DNA from: VGBO01 sp964453335
GTDB lineage: Bacteria > Actinomycetota > Acidimicrobiia > Acidimicrobiales > CAIXPF01
Direction of reading: 5' to 3'
NCBI GenBank assembly: GCA_964453335.1
Contig: CAYVOK010000072.1
Coordinates: 1-8,886 of the forward strand
Length of the DNA: 8,886 nt
The position numbers and the translations under genes were made by a program. Shown here piece by piece: positions 1-5,356 of this stretch. The notes under the pieces are model-generated. The model was not told the DNA's origin, did no database searches, and was given only the letters and a program-made list of their open reading frames with translations. The first letter of the stretch is position 1. Every line of letters begins with the position of its first letter.

Positions 1-58
1 TCGATCCGGTGACCTCGCGCTTTTCAGGCGCGCGCTCTGCCAACTGAGCTACCCGACC
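1..58 (-). tRNA. tRNA-Phe (GAA), 3' part beyond the window edge
   Basis: Read on the minus strand this is a tRNA from the acceptor 5' strand GGTCGGG (58-52) through a D arm (GCTC/GAGC), a five-pair anticodon stem (CGCGC/GCGCG) and a loop CTGAAAA at 27-21, whose anticodon GAA is at 25-23. A five-base variable loop and the start of the T arm follow, and the gene then leaves the window. The base before the TC of the T loop reads A rather than the usual T (position 54), which is unusual. It lies downstream of tRNA-Asp and tRNA-Glu on the same strand and may share their transcript. Confidence 0.93.
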
Positions 59-63
59 TCGAT

Positions 64-81
64 CCCGCCCCGAAGGGCGGG
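64..81 (-). other. UUCG-capped hairpin between tRNA-Asp and tRNA-Phe
   Basis: A perfect seven-pair inverted repeat, CCCGCCC/GGGCGGG, flanks a four-base loop. In the minus-strand transcript the loop is TTCG closed by C-G, the very stable UUCG tetraloop. No T tract follows, so it is not a classical intrinsic terminator. A spacer or processing structure in a tRNA-Asp/tRNA-Phe transcript, or a weak attenuator, is plausible. Confidence 0.7.
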
Positions 82-84
82 AGG

Positions 85-162
85 TGGCGGTCCCGACGGG
101 ATTTGAACCCGCGACCTCCGGCTTGACAGGCCGGCGTGCACTCCAAACTGCACCACGGGACC
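85..162 (-). tRNA. tRNA-Asp (GTC)
   Basis: Complete cloverleaf on the minus strand. The acceptor GGTCCCG (162-156) pairs with CGGGACC, followed by discriminator G and an encoded CCA at 87-85. The D stem is GTGC/GCAC. The anticodon stem CCGGC/GCCGG encloses loop CTGTCAA with anticodon GTC at 127-125. The T arm has the loop TTCAAAT. tRNA-Glu lies upstream and tRNA-Phe downstream on the same strand. Confidence 0.96.
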
Positions 163-172
163 AGGAACGCTC

Positions 173-202
173 ATTCTCGCCCCTCCGGCACCCCGACCGC
201 AA
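173..202 (-). promoter_or_regulatory. Probable promoter of tRNA-Asp (and tRNA-Phe)
   Basis: On the minus strand TTGCGG (202-197) is followed after 18 bases by GAGAAT (178-173). These resemble -35 TTGACA and -10 TATAAT. Initiation would fall about four to six bases before the mature tRNA-Asp 5' end at 162, typical spacing for a tRNA promoter. Assigned by eye. Confidence 0.5.
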
Positions 203-233
203 ACGCACGGACCGGAGCACCGTTCGGCGAGCG

Positions 234-306
234 CACCCCCAACGGGATTCGAACCCGTGTTTCCGCCTTGAAAGGGCGGCGTCCTAGGCCACTGGACGAT
301 GAGGGC
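234..306 (-). tRNA. tRNA-Glu (TTC)
   Basis: Complete cloverleaf on the minus strand. The acceptor GCCCTCA (306-300) pairs with TGGGGGT (241-235), including a terminal G-T pair and one internal T-G pair, and the discriminator is G. The D stem is GTCC/GGAC. The anticodon stem CCGCC/GGCGG encloses loop CTTTCAA with anticodon TTC at 272-270. The T arm ACGGG/CCCGT carries loop TTCGAAT. The 3' CCA is not encoded (CGC follows), unlike neighbouring tRNA-Asp, so it must be added after transcription. Confidence 0.96.
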
Positions 307-328
307 AGGTGCCCGAAACGGCGCCCGA

Positions 329-337
329 ACGCTAGCA
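329..337 (-). promoter_or_regulatory. Extended -10 promoter of tRNA-Glu
   Basis: On the minus strand TGC-TAGCGT (337-329) is an extended -10 (TGn) followed by an actinobacterial TAnnnT hexamer, about 22 bases before the mature tRNA-Glu 5' end. No good -35 is visible. It sits just past the stop codon of the DUF2017 gene, so the tRNA probably has its own start even if the operon reads through. Confidence 0.5.
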
Positions 338-342
338 GGCCG

Positions 343-810
343 TCACGGTTCCGCCGCCTCGACGAGCAAGGACAGGAGTGCCGAGAGGTAGTGGTAGATC
401 ACGAGCAGTTCGGCGTCGGGATGCTCCGGGTCGACCTCGTAGTCGCCCTCGGCGACGTCGAGACGGGTGCCGAGCACGAGACGGAACCGGTTCACCGTCG
501 TCATCCAGGCGGCGAGGTCGTCGTCGTCGAGGGTCGTCGCCCACAACGTCCGCTCCACCGCGGCGCAGGCCGCGTCCTGCGCGGCGCGCAACTCCGACCG
601 GGCGAGGAGCTGGTAGGCGGCGTCTGCCATCGGATCGTCGGGGTACGCGGTCGGGAACAGCCTCCGCAGATCGGGCTGGTCGGGGTCGTCGTCGACCTCG
701 GTGCGGAACTCCTCGAGCAGGTGCTCGATCAGCTGCCGCTCGTGCTCGCCGATCGAGAACACCACACCGGACGGCGTCCGCCGGATCGGCCGTCGACCAC
801 GGAAGATCAT
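343..810 (-). CDS. DUF2017 family protein
   Basis: A 155-residue acidic, mostly helical protein with no signal peptide or membrane segment. It looks like the actinobacterial DUF2017 family, which is habitually encoded directly after clpS, as here. The recognisable parts are a basic N-terminus (residues 1-12), a helical segment around 21-38 rich in Glu and Leu, a middle helical region with Arg and Ala (66-90), an acidic DDDD at 95-98, and an aliphatic C-terminal helix (about 134-152). The ATG at 810 starts seven bases after the clpS stop codon, so the two are probably translationally coupled. No biochemical function is established that I know of. The context suggests a role connected with ClpS or Clp proteolysis, but that is guilt by association. 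Confidence 0.85.
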   Translation of the reverse strand: MIFRGRRPIRRTPSGVVFSIGEHERQLIEHLLEEFRTEVDDDPDQPDLRRLFPTAYPDDPMADAAYQLLARSELRAAQDAACAAVERTLWATTLDDDDLAAWMTTVNRFRLVLGTRLDVAEGDYEVDPEHPDAELLVIYHYLSALLSLLVEAAEP

Positions 811-817
811 CGGGCGC

Positions 818-1111
818 TCACGAGTCCTGGGTCATGGTCGCCCACAACCCGTGCTCGTGCAGACGGAACACGTCGACCTCCGCCTTGTCGCGGGTACCCG
901 ACGACACGACGGCCCGACCCTTGTGGTGCACGTCGAGCATCAGCTTCGTCGCCTTCTCCTTCGAGTACCCGAACAGCTTCTGGAGCACGAACGTCACGTA
1001 CCCCATCAGGTTGATCGGGTCGTTCCACACGATCACCACCCACGGCCGGTCGACGTCGACGTCGGTCGCATCCGTCGGATCCTCGACCTCCACCGGAGCC
1101 GTCGCCGCCAT
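818..1111 (-). CDS. clpS: ClpS, ATP-dependent Clp protease adaptor
   Basis: A 97-residue protein with an acidic, flexible N-terminal extension (residues 1-21) followed by the ClpS core. The core shows the hallmark WNDP at 29-32, corresponding to the HND of other ClpS proteins that contacts the N-degron amino group. It also has the helix VLQKLFGYS (42-50), the LDVHHKGRA segment (59-67) that supplies pocket residues, and the final strand with RLHEHGLW. ClpS delivers proteins with bulky hydrophobic N-terminal residues to ClpA or ClpC. The ATG at 1111 lies 11 bases after the ctaA stop codon, with only a weak ribosome site (GGGTG), so expression probably depends on the ctaA transcript. The DUF2017 gene follows seven bases later. 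Confidence 0.95.
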   Translation of the reverse strand: MAATAPVEVEDPTDATDVDVDRPWVVIVWNDPINLMGYVTFVLQKLFGYSKEKATKLMLDVHHKGRAVVSSGTRDKAEVDVFRLHEHGLWATMTQDS

Positions 1112-1122
1112 CACACCCGCGT

Positions 1123-2013
1123 TCACACCCGCACCTCCACCGCAGCGGTGTCCCGCACCCGCAACCACAACACCAGCGCCGTCGACCACACCAGACACGC
1201 CCCGAGGATGTGCAACGACACCAGGCCCGCCGGTACCCCGAGCGCGTACTGCGTGTACCCGAGCGCACCCTGCGCCGCCGAGATCCCGAGGAGGACGTTC
1301 ACCGGTCGACGGAGCGCCGACGGCGCGCCACGCCGGGCGGTGACCACGACACACGCGCATGTCGCCGCCAGGAACACCCACATCGACAGCGCATGCACCC
1401 GGGCGACGGTCACGAGCTCGAAGGGCAGGCGCGCCGCCCGCTCGTCGCCGGCGTGCGGCCCCGACCCGGTGACCACCGAACCGGTCGCGACCACGACCCC
1501 GGCGGCGACCACCACGACGCGTGCGAGGCGCCGTACGACAGGGTCGGCCGGACCCGCCGGCGCCCGCTCCGCAGCCCGGTGCACCAACACCACGCCGTCG
1601 AGGATCAGCACCATCGACACCAGGAAGTGTCCGATGTTCAGCCGCGGGTCGAGATCCAACAGGACGAGGATCCCGCCGAGGACCGCCTGCGCCACCACCC
1701 CCACCACCAACCCGACCGACAACCACAGCAGATCGCGCCGGTACGGACGCCGCAGGCGGGCCGCCACCACCGCTGCGATCGCCGTCAGCACCACGGCGAT
1801 GCTCAACAGCCGGTTCCCGAACTCGACCCAGTGGTGGAACCCCCACGGTGGGATCGTCCGGTCCTCGAAACAGCGCGGCCAGTCGGTGCACCCGAGCCCC
1901 GAACCCGTGAGCCGCACCCCGGACCCCGTCAGCACGATCAGGACCTGGGCAACCAACGCGACGACCGCCACGCGGACGAACGTCGAGGGGCTGACCACCG
2001 GACGAGCGGGCAC
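1123..2013 (-). CDS. ctaA: Heme A synthase CtaA (COX15 family)
   Basis: Integral membrane monooxygenase that oxidises the C8 methyl of heme O to the formyl of heme A, the cofactor of aa3/caa3 oxidases. From the GTG at 2013 it is 296 residues with about eight hydrophobic helices in two four-helix halves. The extracytoplasmic Cys pair C42/C48 (GLGCTDWPRC) and the motif HHWVEFGNR (60-68) are family signatures. Probable heme ligands are H60 or H61, H129, H207 and H268. An upstream in-frame GTG at 2043 would add ten residues, but a -10 hexamer (TAGCCT) lies between the two, exactly seven bases before GTG 2013, so I prefer the shorter leaderless start. It is divergent from ctaB, whose product makes its substrate, and is followed closely by clpS. 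Confidence 0.94.
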   Translation of the reverse strand: MPARPVVSPSTFVRVAVVALVAQVLIVLTGSGVRLTGSGLGCTDWPRCFEDRTIPPWGFHHWVEFGNRLLSIAVVLTAIAAVVAARLRRPYRRDLLWLSVGLVVGVVAQAVLGGILVLLDLDPRLNIGHFLVSMVLILDGVVLVHRAAERAPAGPADPVVRRLARVVVVAAGVVVATGSVVTGSGPHAGDERAARLPFELVTVARVHALSMWVFLAATCACVVVTARRGAPSALRRPVNVLLGISAAQGALGYTQYALGVPAGLVSLHILGACLVWSTALVLWLRVRDTAAVEVRV

Positions 2014-2020
2014 GACGTGC

Positions 2021-2026
2021 AGGCTA
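2021..2026 (-). promoter_or_regulatory. -10 element of ctaA (leaderless)
   Basis: TAGCCT on the minus strand fits the actinobacterial TAnnnT -10. Its last base is followed by seven bases and then the in-frame GTG at 2013, the geometry of a leaderless transcript. No convincing -35 is present 16 to 18 bases upstream. Confidence 0.45.
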
Positions 2027-2060
2027 CGACGGCACCGGGACACCGCCGGAGGGCCCCACG

Positions 2061-2089
2061 TTGCCGCGCAGGGGTGGGCGACCTAGCGT
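2061..2089 (+). promoter_or_regulatory. Promoter of ctaB (leaderless)
   Basis: TTGCCG (2061-2066), a 17-base spacer and TAGCGT (2084-2089) form a good -35/-10 pair. Seven bases after the -10 comes the in-frame GTG at 2097, so transcription and translation probably start at the same base. This argues against the in-frame TTG at 2061, which is then the -35 box itself, and against the GTG at 2088, which overlaps the -10. Confidence 0.6.
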
Positions 2090-2096
2090 GATCGAC

Positions 2097-2993
2097 GTGC
2101 TGGAGCGGCCACCGGAGCGTGAACGGGCGAAGGTCGCTGCCTACGTGGCACTGACCAAGCCGCGCATCATCGAGCTGCTGCTCGTCACCACCGTCCCTGC
2201 CATGGTCGTCGCCGAACGGGGCCTCCCGAGCGGCTGGCTGATCCTCGCGACGCTCATCGGCGGCACCCTGTCCGCCGGTGGCGCCAACGCCGTCAACATG
2301 TACGTCGACCGCGACATCGACCGGATCATGGAACGCACCCAGGACCGGCCCATCGTCACCGGTGAGGTGAGCCCCCGGGCGGCGCTCGTGTTCGCCATCT
2401 GCCTCGAGATCGTCGCGTTCGTGTGGCTGTCGGTGCTCGTCAACCTGCTCAGCGCCGTGCTGGCCCTCGCCGCGTGCCTGTTCTACGTGTTCGTCTACAC
2501 GCTCTGGCTCAAGCGTCGATCGGTCCAGAACATCGTCATCGGCGGCGCAGCCGGGGCCGCACCCGTCCTCATCGGCTGGGCGGCGGTGGCCGACGAGATC
2601 ACCCTCGCCGGCGTCGTCCTCTTCGGGGTCGTGTTCCTGTGGACCCCGCCGCACTTCTGGGCGCTCGCCCTGCGGTACCGCGACGACTACGCCGCCGCGT
2701 CGGTCCCCATGCTCCCCGTGGTCGCCAGCGTGTCCGAGACCGGCGTGCGGATCGTCCGCTACAGCGTCGCCCTGTGGGCGCTCACCGCCGTCTTCGGGGT
2801 CGTCGGCGGCATGGGACTCGTCTACCACGCGACCGCCGCCGCGCTCGGCGCCGCCTTCACCGTGCTGTCCGTCCGCCTGTGGCGCAGCGGCACCACCGAC
2901 GGCGCGATGCGCGTGTTCTCCTTCTCGATCACCTACCTCACCCTGCTGTTCGCCGTCATCGTCGTCGACGAACTGCTGCGGAGCGGGTGGTGA
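2097..2993 (+). CDS. ctaB: Protoheme IX farnesyltransferase (heme O synthase) CtaB
   Basis: UbiA-family membrane prenyltransferase that adds a farnesyl group to heme B to give heme O, the substrate of CtaA. From GTG 2097 it is 298 residues with about nine hydrophobic helices. The first Asp-rich motif, NMYVDRDIDR, is at residues 67-76 with catalytic Asp at 71 and 75, followed by RTQDRPI. The second conserved region has YTLWLKRRSVQNIVIGG (134-150), then WTPPHFWALALRYRDDY (182-198) and VPMLP (203-207), as in COX10/CyoE proteins. In-frame starts at 2061 (TTG) and 2088 (GTG) are possible but overlap promoter elements. The gene is the first of the plus-strand oxidase cluster; the next coding region begins 136 bases later. 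Confidence 0.95.
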   Translation: MLERPPERERAKVAAYVALTKPRIIELLLVTTVPAMVVAERGLPSGWLILATLIGGTLSAGGANAVNMYVDRDIDRIMERTQDRPIVTGEVSPRAALVFAICLEIVAFVWLSVLVNLLSAVLALAACLFYVFVYTLWLKRRSVQNIVIGGAAGAAPVLIGWAAVADEITLAGVVLFGVVFLWTPPHFWALALRYRDDYAAASVPMLPVVASVSETGVRIVRYSVALWALTAVFGVVGGMGLVYHATAAALGAAFTVLSVRLWRSGTTDGAMRVFSFSITYLTLLFAVIVVDELLRSGW

Positions 2994-3033
2994 CCGACAC
3001 CGACCATTTGCAGATCCGGGGGACCCGGCGGGC

Positions 3034-3039
3034 TAATGT
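3034..3039 (+). promoter_or_regulatory. Possible -10 element for the oxidase cluster
   Basis: TAATGT in the ctaB to subunit I-like gap fits TAnnnT closely. A TTGCAG at 3008-3013 is a candidate -35, but the spacer of 20 bases is long. Initiation near 3046 would leave a GC-rich leader of about 80 bases. The gap (2994-3129) also holds two short inverted repeats: CCGGG/CCCGG with a three-base loop at 3016-3028, and TCCGG/CCGGA with a two-base centre at 3039-3050. No T-tract terminator is visible. Confidence 0.35.
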
Positions 3040-3129
3040 CCGGCCCCGGAACTACAACCGACAGCAACGCGCCCTCCGTACGCCGCGCCGCGGCCGTGCG
3101 CGGGCCCGTGTGTGAGGTCAACACCACCC

Positions 3130-4746
3130 ATGACTGTCACGGAACACCAGGCCGCCGCCACCGACACCGGAAGTGACGCGCCCGCGGCACCGCCGAGCCG
3201 AGCAGGCGGACTCGCCGCCGTGGTCGGCACGACCGATCACAAGACAGTGGGGAAGCTCTACCTCGGCTTCTCGGCCGTCTTCCTCCTCGCCGCGCTCGTG
3301 CTCAGCGCCGTCGTCGACGCCGAAGGGCTCGACGCGAGCGGGTTCGAGATCCTCGCCGACAACACGTTCTTCCAGGTGTTCACCCTCTCCCGGGTCGCCC
3401 TCGTGTTCCTCGGCGCACTGCCCGCCGTCATCGGGCTCGCCATGCACATCGTCCCGCTGCAGGTCGGCGCGAACAGCGTCGCGTTCCCCCGGGCGGCCGC
3501 AGCGTCGTTCTGGGGCTGGCTGCTGGGCTCCGGGCTCCTCGTCGCCGCCTACCTGACCAACGGCGGACCGGCCGGCGGGAACGCCGACGCCGTCCGCCTG
3601 TCGCTCGCGTCGATGCTGCTCGTGCTCGTCTCCCTCGCCCTCGCGCTCGTGTGCGTCGTGACCACCGTGGCGACGGTGCGCGCCGACGGCATGACACTCC
3701 TGCAGGTGCCGGTGTTCGCCTGGGCGATGTTCGTCGCCGGGTCCGTGTGGCTGCTCAACATCGCCACCCTCGTCGGCAACGTGGTCGTCATCACCGTCGA
3801 CACGATGAACGACGCCGTGCTCTACGGCGCCCCCACCGTCGTGTGGCCGCAGCTCCAGTGGTTCTTCGGCCAGCCGGCCACGCTCAGCCTCGTCGTGCCC
3901 GCCCTCGGTATCACCGCCGACGTCGTCGCCACGATGACCGGCCGCCGACTCGGCCGGTACCCGGTCGTCCTCGGCACCCTCGGCGCCGTCGCCGCCCTCG
4001 GGTTCGGCGGCTGGGCGCAGACGGTGTTCAACCCCGAGCTCGCCACCGAGGCGGCCTACGTCGCCCTCAGCGTCGCAGCGGTCCTGCCCGCCCTCGGCTT
4101 CGCCGGCGGCATCGCCGACACCCTCCGCCAGGGTCGGCCCCGCCTCGCCGCCGCAACCGGCCTCGCCCTCATCGGCCTCCTCGGCGGGCTCGCGACCGCC
4201 GCCGCCGGCGCCGTGTACGCACTGCCGTTCCTCGACCTAGCCGGCACCACCTGGCACACCGGGGTCGCCAAGCTCGCCGTCGGCACCGCCGTGATCGGCG
4301 TCGCTACCGGGCAGTTCTACTGGGGCGGCAAGATCTGGGGCCGCACCGTCGTCGACGCCGCCGGCAAGCTCCTCGTCCCCGTCCTCCTGCTCGGCACGGC
4401 GCTCTTCGCCGGCGCCGACCTCGTCGCCGGGGCGCTCGGTCAGGTCCCCGTGGGCGCCGACGGGCTGTTCACCGCCACCGTCGACGGTGCCGAGATCCTC
4501 GCCGGGCTCAGCGCCGCAGGCGCAGCGATCCTCGCCCTCGGCGTCGTCCTCGTGCTGCTCGCCGTGCTCCCCGCCGCGGTGGGCGGCGGCCGCCCGGCCG
4601 AGGCGGACCCCTACGACGGCCACACGCTCGAGTGGGCGACCTCGTCGCCGCCGGCCTGGGACAACTTCCCGACCCCGATCGCCACGGTCGGCTCGCCCGA
4701 ACCGTTGACCGATCTCCGTGAGGCCGCGACCGCAGGAGGCCAGTGA
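3130..4746 (+). CDS. Degenerate cytochrome c oxidase subunit I paralogue lacking metal ligands
   Basis: A 538-residue polytopic protein, full length for subunit I and collinear with the intact ctaD of this window. Shared features are TTDHKTVGKLY near residue 34, PLQVG at 109-113 with VAFPR at 117-121, LQVPVFAW (191-198), WFFGQP (244-249), GGKIWGR (399-405) and the C-terminal LEWATSSPPAW typical of COX1. The metal sites are gone: the heme a His (ctaD H94) aligns with S87; the CuB His (H273) with Q248 and its cross-linked Tyr with L252; the CuB His pair with Q297 and T298. A single His, H376, remains near helix X. It therefore cannot be a normal oxygen reductase. The frame is intact and shows subunit I-like hydrophobic periodicity, so it is unlikely to be a pseudogene. 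GTG 3112 is an alternative start. Its stop overlaps the next start. Confidence 0.88.
   Translation: MTVTEHQAAATDTGSDAPAAPPSRAGGLAAVVGTTDHKTVGKLYLGFSAVFLLAALVLSAVVDAEGLDASGFEILADNTFFQVFTLSRVALVFLGALPAVIGLAMHIVPLQVGANSVAFPRAAAASFWGWLLGSGLLVAAYLTNGGPAGGNADAVRLSLASMLLVLVSLALALVCVVTTVATVRADGMTLLQVPVFAWAMFVAGSVWLLNIATLVGNVVVITVDTMNDAVLYGAPTVVWPQLQWFFGQPATLSLVVPALGITADVVATMTGRRLGRYPVVLGTLGAVAALGFGGWAQTVFNPELATEAAYVALSVAAVLPALGFAGGIADTLRQGRPRLAAATGLALIGLLGGLATAAAGAVYALPFLDLAGTTWHTGVAKLAVGTAVIGVATGQFYWGGKIWGRTVVDAAGKLLVPVLLLGTALFAGADLVAGALGQVPVGADGLFTATVDGAEILAGLSAAGAAILALGVVLVLLAVLPAAVGGGRPAEADPYDGHTLEWATSSPPAWDNFPTPIATVGSPEPLTDLREAATAGGQ
4734..4739 (+). promoter_or_regulatory. Shine-Dalgarno site of the subunit III gene
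   Basis: A perfect AGGAGG six bases before ATG 4746. It decides for this ATG over the GTG at 4743, only three bases away. It lies inside the end of the preceding gene, whose TGA overlaps the ATG by one base, so the two are translationally coupled. Confidence 0.75.
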
Positions 4747-5345
4747 TGGCGACCATGACGATGCTGAAGTCGGCGCCGCCCGCGCCGCCGCGCCGGCCGC
4801 GCGTCGTGCTGTTCGGCACCACGCTCGGCAGCGTCGCCGCCGCCATGAGCATCCTCTCGATGCTCGCCATGTACCTCGCCCGGCGCGCCGACGTCATCAG
4901 CACCGGTGAGACCTGGCTGCCCAAGGGCTCGGTGATCCCGCTGCGGCCTGTGAACATGCTGTTCGCCACGCTGCTCATGTCGGCGATCACGCTCGCCTGG
5001 GCCCGCTGGGCGCTCCGGCGGGACGACCGACAGAACGCCTACGTCGCACTCGGGATCACCACGCTCCTCGGCTTCGCCTGGGTCGTGCAGTCGACGTACC
5101 TGTTCTCGGTCAGCAAGATCCCTGTTGCCGCCGTCGAAGGGCAGGGCGTCCTGTTCTGGTCGGTCGTGGGCGCCCACTTCGTGATGGTGCTCGTCGGCCT
5201 CGTCTTCCTCGGGCTCATGACGCTGCGGACGCTCGGCGGCGAGAACCGGGGCAACCCCGAGGGCGTCGCCGCCGTCGCCGTCGTCTGGTACACGGCAATC
5301 GGCGTCTACGCCGCCATCTGGTACGCGATCTACATCACGAAGTGA
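4746..5345 (+). CDS. Divergent cytochrome c oxidase subunit III
   Basis: A 199-residue protein with five predicted membrane helices (about 20-46, 70-91, 98-120, 133-161, 173-196), the layout of short bacterial subunit III. Family traits are the loop WLPKGSVIPL (57-66) before helix 2, the ALGITTLLGFAWVVQ stretch (101-115), and GAHFVMVLVGLVFLG (142-156), which corresponds to the usual GFHGLHV helix. Several normally conserved positions differ. The Glu of the first helix (LASE in typical members) appears as Val at about residue 30. The second His of the HGLH motif is Met. The WHFVD motif of the last helix is replaced by WYTAI (181-185). It overlaps the degenerate subunit I gene, so it is most likely that protein's partner. 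The partner subunit III of the intact ctaD may lie beyond the right edge. Confidence 0.8.
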   Translation: MATMTMLKSAPPAPPRRPRVVLFGTTLGSVAAAMSILSMLAMYLARRADVISTGETWLPKGSVIPLRPVNMLFATLLMSAITLAWARWALRRDDRQNAYVALGITTLLGFAWVVQSTYLFSVSKIPVAAVEGQGVLFWSVVGAHFVMVLVGLVFLGLMTLRTLGGENRGNPEGVAAVAVVWYTAIGVYAAIWYAIYITK

Positions 5346-5356
5346 CGGGTGCAGGC

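Noticed and set aside
1..340. tRNA cluster as an integration (att) site for a mobile element
   Set aside because: No integrase, no direct repeat of a tRNA 3' end and no foreign-looking genes were seen nearby.
136..1014. Long plus-strand open frame across the tRNAs, DUF2017 gene and clpS
   Set aside because: It runs through tRNA genes and antisense to recognisable proteins, is Arg/Pro/Ser-rich, and has no family features. It is a high-GC shadow frame.
701..2086. Long plus-strand open frame antisense to ctaA and clpS
   Set aside because: Composition is Thr/Arg/Pro-rich with no hydrophobic pattern, whereas the opposite strand encodes clear CtaA and ClpS motifs.
2061..2096. Upstream in-frame starts TTG 2061 and GTG 2088 for ctaB
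   Set aside because: TTG 2061 coincides with the -35 hexamer and GTG 2088 overlaps the -10. Neither has a properly spaced ribosome site, and the conserved protein begins after GTG 2097.
2990..3115. 41-codon Arg-rich frame starting at a GTG that overlaps the ctaB stop
   Set aside because: The GTGA overlap is tempting, but there is no good ribosome site, no recognisable domain, it contains the candidate -10 box, and its composition is that of noncoding high-GC DNA.
3651..4721. Arg-rich frame within the subunit I-like gene
   Set aside because: Extreme Arg/Pro content in an alternative frame of a real membrane protein gene; not coding.
3130..4746. Degenerate subunit I gene as a pseudogene
   Set aside because: The frame is intact over the full family length, the C-terminal COX1 signature is preserved, and the gene is tightly coupled to the next; decay would be expected to leave stops or frameshifts.
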